From Bacteroides congonensis (lineage in GTDB: Bacteria > Bacteroidota > Bacteroidia > Bacteroidales > Bacteroidaceae): a DNA stretch of 64,000 nucleotides. Of this stretch, positions 58,766 to 64,000 are shown piece after piece (the first letter of the stretch is position 1; each line of letters opens with the position of its first letter). The stretch is from contig NZ_FQXY01000007.1 of assembly GCF_900130125.1 (NCBI RefSeq), positions 248,001 through 312,000 on the forward strand. Reading direction: 5' to 3'. The translations under genes and the position numbers were made by a program. The notes below the pieces were generated by a model, which saw nothing but the letters and a program-made list of their open reading frames with translations, had not been told where the DNA came from and made no database searches.

Positions 58766-61324
58766 TTAAAAGGTCATGTGGAGACTTATCCTCAAACCGG
58801 ATTTGTCTATTCCGGGTGAATCGCGATAAGTAAGCCGCCACACGTAGTCCAAGCGTAACACCTTGAAAATGTTTTCAATACCTACTCCGGCTTCTACGTA
58901 AGGCGTTTTTCCCATTGTCCGGGTGTCTGCTATCGGAAAAGCGAACAAATCATCACTGAATGCAGGATTGTTCTTGTCGCTCAAATGTCCGTACAGCCCA
59001 CGACAGGAAACTATTTCCCTCCATTTCAGTTTTTTCAACAACGGGACGCGATTGAACAGCCATCCGTTGAGAAAGTAGGTAACATCCCATGAGAAGTACT
59101 CATCATTCATAAACTCCATTGCGTTCATTAATGAGTAAGATTCGGGCTGGATGGTATAGGAAAGGTTGGCATTGGGCATGATAAGTAACGGAAACGGTAC
59201 TTTATCCCACACTTTGCCTGCTTTCAATATCACATCCGTATAGCCGAAGGCGGAGAACCAAAATCGTTTTTGAATACCGGCTTCGGTATGATTGTATGTA
59301 TAGTCACTACCAAGTATTCCTTTCCCGGCGATGGTGTGCGACAGTGTAAACACGGGAGCATCCAGGGATACGGGGAAACGGTTCCATTGGGTCTGGAAGA
59401 ATTTCTCGTTCGGGGCGTAGCGCAGTTTCAATTCTGCGGCACTGGTAGAAAAATCTTTTACCGGAGTATAGGTATCCCCCTGTTTCAGCAGAAACGGGAT
59501 GAGATAGGTGGATTCATCCGTTTGTCTGCGTGCCGTCACCTGGAAAGAAAAACCGGAGTAGAACTCATTGGTATAGGTGAGCGCTGCTTGTTGCGTATAG
59601 CCGATACGGTCGTCTTTCTCACGTTTGAGGGCGAGGAACACGTTGTCTTTACTTGTGTACAGGTAGTTTTGCCCGTACTGGTTGACATCGGATTCGTAAC
59701 GCAATTTCAGTGAATGGATGGGGAACTCATTGGCGTATTCTTTCTTTTTCTTGAAAGAGTATTCCAGTTCCGCGAGCCCTTTCACCCTTTCGTCCTTGAA
59801 ACCGTAGGCGATATAGCCTTTGGCAAACAGGTGCGGATTGAGCCAGGCGGTAGTCATACCTCCGGCACGGATACGGACGCCTTCCAGTGTGTTGCCGCTG
59901 ACGGTGGCATTCATCGGCCCGATATAGAACAGAGGGGCTTCCTTGGACGTGGGGATATATCCGGTAAAGAGGATGGAAAGTACTTTCTCTGTCCAGTAGT
60001 ACACCGGATAGCCGCGTAGCTGTGCCATCAGCCGGTCTACGGAATTCTCCTGTCGGGAGATGGCAGATTGCGGACGGTTCTCCGCCCAAAAGGATTCAGG
60101 ACGTGCCAGGGCTTCCGTCTCTTCGATGATACGTTCGGGTTTGGTGAAGGCTTTGTCCGCTTCGGCGGTAGGCGTGAAAGTATAGTTGCTGTAATCCGCC
60201 ACGCGACGGGCAAAGATACCGTCTTGTCCTTCGGTCAGTTTAAATTCAACTGTGATGCTTTCGTGGTCGAGCAGGCGCGTACCGTCTTCGGCACGTTTAA
60301 ATTCCTGTTCGAGCAACATATAATCTACAAAGTTCAGGTTTATCTTTTTCGGGAAGTTGAATACGGCGCGTTTGACAAAGTAGGTAGAGTCGAGCGTGAC
60401 ATAGAGATGCCCGTTAAAGCCGAATGATTCGGAATTAAAGGGAGTGAAGGCAAGGTCTACACAAGGCTCACCGGCAATCTGCAACGTATCCATCAGGTAG
60501 TATTTATAGAATCCCGTACCGATACGGGACAGGGGGCTGACAAACTTATTAGTAAACAGGGAGATGTTGTTTTCGTAAATATCCACGTCCTTGAAGACTT
60601 CGTTGATGGCAGCCTGCATTCCCTGCTTGGAGAGAAATTCGTCCACACCTGCCTGTTTGCGTCCTTTCACCCATTGTTTTTCCGAACGGGGGGATTTCCG
60701 GTAATAGTCCGTCGCGAGCAGTTCGCGGGCTGATACGGTCAGGATTGGTTTGCCGGTGACGGCAGAGGTGTCTACGTATTCGGTGAGGAAGTCAAATTTG
60801 CGGTACAGCCATTTCTTCTGTTTCTCTTCGTCGAAGTTGTTCAATGCGAAGGTGGTCTTTTCGTAACGTTCGCGCTGCCAGAAGTCTTTCTCGTAAGGGG
60901 AATGGTTGTCGCGGCTTTCAATCATCCGGCGGACAAACTCCACGGCGGGATTGTCTTTCTTCCGGTAGTGTTCGCGCTTGGGCTTTACCACCACTTCGGA
61001 GAGGTCATACGAAGTAGGAGAAAGCGCCACTTTGTAGGATGCGTTACGGGCAGGATGGATTTTCCGGCTGTCGTCATTATAGCCGATTACAGAAATCACA
61101 AGTACTGCTTCGGAACGGTTGGTCTTGAAATAAAAGCGTCCATCGCTTCCGGTAGTAGTTCCTTCGGTCGTGTCTTTCAGGCGTACAGATGCATAAGGCA
61201 GGGGTTCTTTTGTCAGAGAATCAGTTACCACGCCTTGTATCACATATTGCTGTGCACTAAGCGGAATAATACTGATAGTCAATAAAAGAAAGAACGTCGA
61301 TATACCTTTCATCATTAATCTCAT
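58766..61324 (-). CDS. DUF5686 outer-membrane protein with CarboxypepD_reg-like domain
   Basis: 852 residues, signal peptide ending near PLSAQQ. A carboxypeptidase-regulatory-like domain (about 25-110; VIQGVVTDSLTKEPLPYASV, then GRFYFKTNRSEAVLVISVIG) precedes a long beta-barrel-type region that matches DUF5686. The last residues, LRISLHMTF, end in phenylalanine as in outer-membrane proteins. Function unknown; related proteins occur beside envelope genes. A perfect -7 box (TACCTTTG on the minus strand) lies at 61354-61361. It stands between the inositol-lipid cluster and an NtrB/NtrC-like pair. Confidence 0.82.
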   Translation of the reverse strand: MRLMMKGISTFFLLLTISIIPLSAQQYVIQGVVTDSLTKEPLPYASVRLKDTTEGTTTGSDGRFYFKTNRSEAVLVISVIGYNDDSRKIHPARNASYKVALSPTSYDLSEVVVKPKREHYRKKDNPAVEFVRRMIESRDNHSPYEKDFWQRERYEKTTFALNNFDEEKQKKWLYRKFDFLTEYVDTSAVTGKPILTVSARELLATDYYRKSPRSEKQWVKGRKQAGVDEFLSKQGMQAAINEVFKDVDIYENNISLFTNKFVSPLSRIGTGFYKYYLMDTLQIAGEPCVDLAFTPFNSESFGFNGHLYVTLDSTYFVKRAVFNFPKKINLNFVDYMLLEQEFKRAEDGTRLLDHESITVEFKLTEGQDGIFARRVADYSNYTFTPTAEADKAFTKPERIIEETEALARPESFWAENRPQSAISRQENSVDRLMAQLRGYPVYYWTEKVLSILFTGYIPTSKEAPLFYIGPMNATVSGNTLEGVRIRAGGMTTAWLNPHLFAKGYIAYGFKDERVKGLAELEYSFKKKKEYANEFPIHSLKLRYESDVNQYGQNYLYTSKDNVFLALKREKDDRIGYTQQAALTYTNEFYSGFSFQVTARRQTDESTYLIPFLLKQGDTYTPVKDFSTSAAELKLRYAPNEKFFQTQWNRFPVSLDAPVFTLSHTIAGKGILGSDYTYNHTEAGIQKRFWFSAFGYTDVILKAGKVWDKVPFPLLIMPNANLSYTIQPESYSLMNAMEFMNDEYFSWDVTYFLNGWLFNRVPLLKKLKWREIVSCRGLYGHLSDKNNPAFSDDLFAFPIADTRTMGKTPYVEAGVGIENIFKVLRLDYVWRLTYRDSPGIDKSGLRISLHMTF

Positions 61325-61421
61325 ACCTTTATATCCTATTGAATTGAGCGGGGCAAAGGTACGGGGATTTGAGGATAAAAAAAGGTCTATTTGACGGAAG
61401 AACTGTTCTTATTTGACACAA

Positions 61422-62714
61422 TTAAGGAAAAATAATCCGAAATTTGGTCAATCCGTCGGCATAAGTCCGCAAGGAGAAGGTGCATCCGTGGCGCATCAGG
61501 ACTTCGCGGATAAAGATAAGCCCGATGCCCTGCCCGTTCGGTTTGGTTGAGAAGAAGGGGCTGAATAGTTTCGCTTCCGTTTCCTTGCTGATTCCTTTGC
61601 CGTTGTCCGTCACTTCGATAGTGGCGGGAGACAGGGTGCGGATAATGATTTCACCATCGGTTTCTATGCTTTCGGCAGCGTTCTTGATGATGTTCACAAG
61701 TACCTGTTCAAACAGGGAGGAGTCCAGCATTACGTCTTTCAGGGTTTCGTCTATTTCCATTCGGAGATTGATACGACGGTCGTTGCACATTCCTTCCATA
61801 AAGCGTTTGCAGGTGAAGACGAGATCGTTCAGATTGGCACGTGAGACGGTGGGTTCGGGTATCTTCACCACATCGGCGAAGCGGGTGATGAAACGGCTCA
61901 TGGAGAAACAGCGGTCGGTGCATACGCGCATCACGTCGCAGATGTCGTCCATGCCTTCTTCACTGGAAAGGGCTTGTTCTACGGTGTCCAGTGTAGAAGT
62001 GATGCCGGCGGTCGTGTTGTTCACTTCGTGGGCTATCATGCGGATTACTTTCTCATAGGCTTTCTTTTCGGCTTTCATCACTTCGTCCGTCAGGCTTTCT
62101 ACCAGGAAGAAAGGATGCTGGAATCCACGGTCGATAAAGGAAGAATGGGTGCAGCGGTAGATATTCGAGTCGTTCAGGCGGACGGTTACTGTCTCGCCTT
62201 TCGGAATGTTCACCAGTTCTCTTGCCAGTGGTGAGTCGATTTCTTTCATCTTCTTGCCTAGTACGTTTTCCGGACGGACGCCAAGCATTTTCAACGCCAT
62301 CGGGTTCAGTTCGGAGAGGTCATCGTCGAGGGTGGTGATAATGACTCCCATCGGAGAGGCTTTAATCAGCAAGTCAAGGAAGTGATTCTGTTCACGCAGG
62401 CGGAGACGTTCGTTCTTGAGTTGCTCCATCATACGGTTGAAAATATTCACGACACGGTCGGCTTCGTACTGTCCCACCGGGCTGAGACGGCTGCTGAAGT
62501 CTTGTTCACGCAGCAGTTCCATACCGCTGCCGATGGTATTCAACGGCTTAACGAGCTTACGATAGAAAAACGTCAGATAAATGAGGATGAAAAGTATCAG
62601 CCCCTCTCCTATGTAGAAGAAGAGGGTGTTCAGTTGACTGGAAAGGTAGAGCAACACTCCACCCAATGCCAGCAACAGAAAGACTAGTATGTAAAAGAAT
62701 CCTTTTATACGCAC
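61422..62714 (-). CDS. NtrB-like sensor histidine kinase with PAS domain
   Basis: 430 residues. Two N-terminal membrane helices (FFYILVFLLLALGGVLLYLS, LFFYIGEGLILFILIYLTFF) with almost no periplasmic loop, a HAMP-like segment, a PAS domain (ASPMGVIITTLDDDLSELNP, near 120-185), HisKA MIAHEVNNTTAGITSTLDTV and an ATPase domain with VTDNGKGIS and GQGIGLIFIREVL. It is probably a sensor of an internal or membrane signal. Its partner is the sigma-54-type regulator 44 bp upstream on the same strand. Confidence 0.9.
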   Translation of the reverse strand: MRIKGFFYILVFLLLALGGVLLYLSSQLNTLFFYIGEGLILFILIYLTFFYRKLVKPLNTIGSGMELLREQDFSSRLSPVGQYEADRVVNIFNRMMEQLKNERLRLREQNHFLDLLIKASPMGVIITTLDDDLSELNPMALKMLGVRPENVLGKKMKEIDSPLARELVNIPKGETVTVRLNDSNIYRCTHSSFIDRGFQHPFFLVESLTDEVMKAEKKAYEKVIRMIAHEVNNTTAGITSTLDTVEQALSSEEGMDDICDVMRVCTDRCFSMSRFITRFADVVKIPEPTVSRANLNDLVFTCKRFMEGMCNDRRINLRMEIDETLKDVMLDSSLFEQVLVNIIKNAAESIETDGEIIIRTLSPATIEVTDNGKGISKETEAKLFSPFFSTKPNGQGIGLIFIREVLMRHGCTFSLRTYADGLTKFRIIFP

Positions 62715-62758
62715 GTTTATCTGTGGTTAATGGTTTGTTTTATATTATTAGGCACGGA

Positions 62759-64000
62759 TTACACAGCTATATTATATTTCTCAAGACGGCGGTAGAGAGC
62801 GGCGCGGCTGATACCGAGCGCCGTGGCTACCTGGCTCAAATTACCTTTATAACGTTCCAAAGCCTGAAGAATGGTCTGACGTTCTATTTCATCCAGGGTC
62901 ATGCCGGCCAAAGACGTGCCTTCGGCTGCCCTTGCATCATCGTGGCGGATGTATTGGGCATCGAAATCGGAAGCGTCGAGGATGAGTTTGCCGCTTACCA
63001 GTATGGTACGCTCTACCAGGTTCTTCAATTCACGGATATTTCCGGGGAAAGGCAGACGGCTCAAGAATTGCATGGCGTCGGCGGAGAAGTCGGTGTGAGG
63101 TAATCCGTTGGCTGCGGCCTGGCGGTCGGCAAAGTGACGTGCCAGTAGCGGGATATCCTCACGGCGCTCGCGCAAGGCGGGCAGTTTTACTGTTATCAGG
63201 TTGATACGGTAGAACAGGTCTTCGCGGAAAGAACGTTCTCCCACCATTTTACGCAGGTCGGCGTTGGTGGCAGAGACTATGCGAATGTCAGTCTTGCGGG
63301 GGCGGCTGTCGCCGAGCACTTCAAAGGTCTGGTCTTGTAAGACTCGCAGCAATTTTACTTGGCAGGACGGGTCGAGGTCGCCGATTTCATCCAGGAAGAT
63401 AGTTCCTTTGTCCGCCATCTCGAAACGTCCGATACGGTCGGAGGAAGCGTCGGTAAAAGCTCCTTTCTTATGCCCGAACATTTCACTTTCAAACAGGCTT
63501 TGGGAGATTCCACCCAAATTCACTTTGACAAACGGGTGCTTTGCACGCTGGCTGTTGATATGGATTGCTTCGGCTATGAGTTCCTTGCCTGTGCCGCTCT
63601 CGCCTGTAATCAATACGGAAGCGTTGGTTTTTGCGATGCGGGCAATGGTATTCAATACGTCCGTCAATCCCTGGCTGCGTCCGATGATGTGGCTGCGGTC
63701 GAAAGAATCGCTTTGTTCCCGGGTGGCTTCCCCGGGAGTGACCGAGAGTTCCAAAGCTGTTTCGATGCGCTGCAACAGGGCGGCATTGTTCCATGGTTTT
63801 GTGATGAAGTCAAAAGCTCCCGCCTGCATTCCCTGTACGGCGAGTTGGATACTTCCCCAGGCGGTCATCAATATTACCGGAGTTTCGGGGCGGAATATCT
63901 TCACTTGTTTGAGCAGAGTCAACCCTTCTTCACCTGTTGTGGAAAGGGTGAAGTTCATATCCATCAGGATTAAGTCAGGAGCTACGGAGCGTACCACGTC
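62759..64000 (-). CDS. NtrC-family sigma-54-dependent response regulator, 5' end outside window
   Basis: About 414 codons visible, open at the right edge. The receiver begins before position 64000: the visible part includes phospho-acceptor Asp in DLILMDMNF and Lys in DFITKPWNNA. The AAA+ domain has Walker A TGESGTGKELIAEAIH, the sigma-54-contact GAFTDA and Walker B KGTIFLDEIGDLD. A Fis-type helix-turn-helix ends the protein (NLSQVATALGISRAALYRRL). It activates RpoN-dependent promoters when phosphorylated by the kinase at 61422. Targets are not evident here. Confidence 0.92.
   Translation of the reverse strand, partial: DVVRSVAPDLILMDMNFTLSTTGEEGLTLLKQVKIFRPETPVILMTAWGSIQLAVQGMQAGAFDFITKPWNNAALLQRIETALELSVTPGEATREQSDSFDRSHIIGRSQGLTDVLNTIARIAKTNASVLITGESGTGKELIAEAIHINSQRAKHPFVKVNLGGISQSLFESEMFGHKKGAFTDASSDRIGRFEMADKGTIFLDEIGDLDPSCQVKLLRVLQDQTFEVLGDSRPRKTDIRIVSATNADLRKMVGERSFREDLFYRINLITVKLPALRERREDIPLLARHFADRQAAANGLPHTDFSADAMQFLSRLPFPGNIRELKNLVERTILVSGKLILDASDFDAQYIRHDDARAAEGTSLAGMTLDEIERQTILQALERYKGNLSQVATALGISRAALYRRLEKYNIAV

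Overview
The window looks like a chromosomal segment of a gut Bacteroides, probably from the B. thetaiotaomicron/ovatus/xylanisolvens group. The evidence is a hybrid two-component regulator beside secreted glycosidases, surface lipoproteins with acidic residues after the lipobox, promoters of the TTTG-N19/20-TAnnTTTG type, DUF families typical of Bacteroidales (DUF5043, DUF3805/3806, DUF4248, DUF4465, DUF5686), an inositol-lipid cluster with the gene order known from B. thetaiotaomicron, and an invertible promoter. No rRNA, tRNA or CRISPR array was seen.

Layout. 1-12983 (minus strand) is one side of a polysaccharide utilisation locus: a partial hybrid sensor/regulator, a decayed DUF5043 gene, and a run of four secreted glycosidases (GH29, GH3, GH29, GH95-like) that points to a fucosylated glycan. 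No SusC/SusD pair lies in the window. 13245-20969 holds housekeeping genes: a PHP histidinol-phosphatase, an ABC-F protein, a DUF3805/3806 protein, a transglutaminase-like protein, and a PhoB/PhoR-like pair on the plus strand. 21142-27595 has a thioredoxin-like lipoprotein and then a cobalamin-riboswitch-controlled vitamin B12 capture operon: BtuB-type receptor, BtuG-like lipoprotein, and a DUF4465 (BtuH-like) lipoprotein. 27917-36162 carries tnaA, a YjdJ/YjdI pair, a phosphopantetheinyl transferase, gldE, ssb, mutY, an HU gene, a 30-residue basic ribosomal-type peptide and rng.

36263-50878 is the accessory part. Two unrelated AAA-type ATPase genes sit among duplicated terminators. They are followed by a 1083-residue coiled-coil surface lipoprotein whose promoter lies on a 300-bp segment bounded by perfect 20-bp inverted repeats, next to a tyrosine recombinase gene. 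The promoter points away from the lipoprotein gene, so the assembled sequence shows the OFF phase. Next comes a module of DUF4248 protein, initiator-like protein, DnaB-type helicase, HU-like protein, small coiled-coil protein and amidase, with an iteron-like 22-bp array and AT-rich DNA ahead of the initiator-like gene. An IS1182-family element closes the region.

50896-64000 (minus strand) has a DUF5117-type zinc metalloprotease, then the inositol-sphingolipid cluster (flippase-like protein, PAP2-type inositol phosphorylceramide synthase, CDP-alcohol phosphatidyltransferase, GtrA protein, PgpA-like phosphatase, myo-inositol-phosphate synthase), a DUF5686 outer-membrane protein, and an NtrB/NtrC-like pair cut by the window end.

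The most unusual feature is a set of three intergenic arrays with unrelated sequences but the same construction: tandem units with an exact 22-bp period, each unit being an imperfect palindrome of about 17-18 bp plus a 4-5 bp spacer (3440-3527, 14161-14236, 45165-45252). Two further arrays, with 21-bp and 19-bp periods, touch other gene ends.
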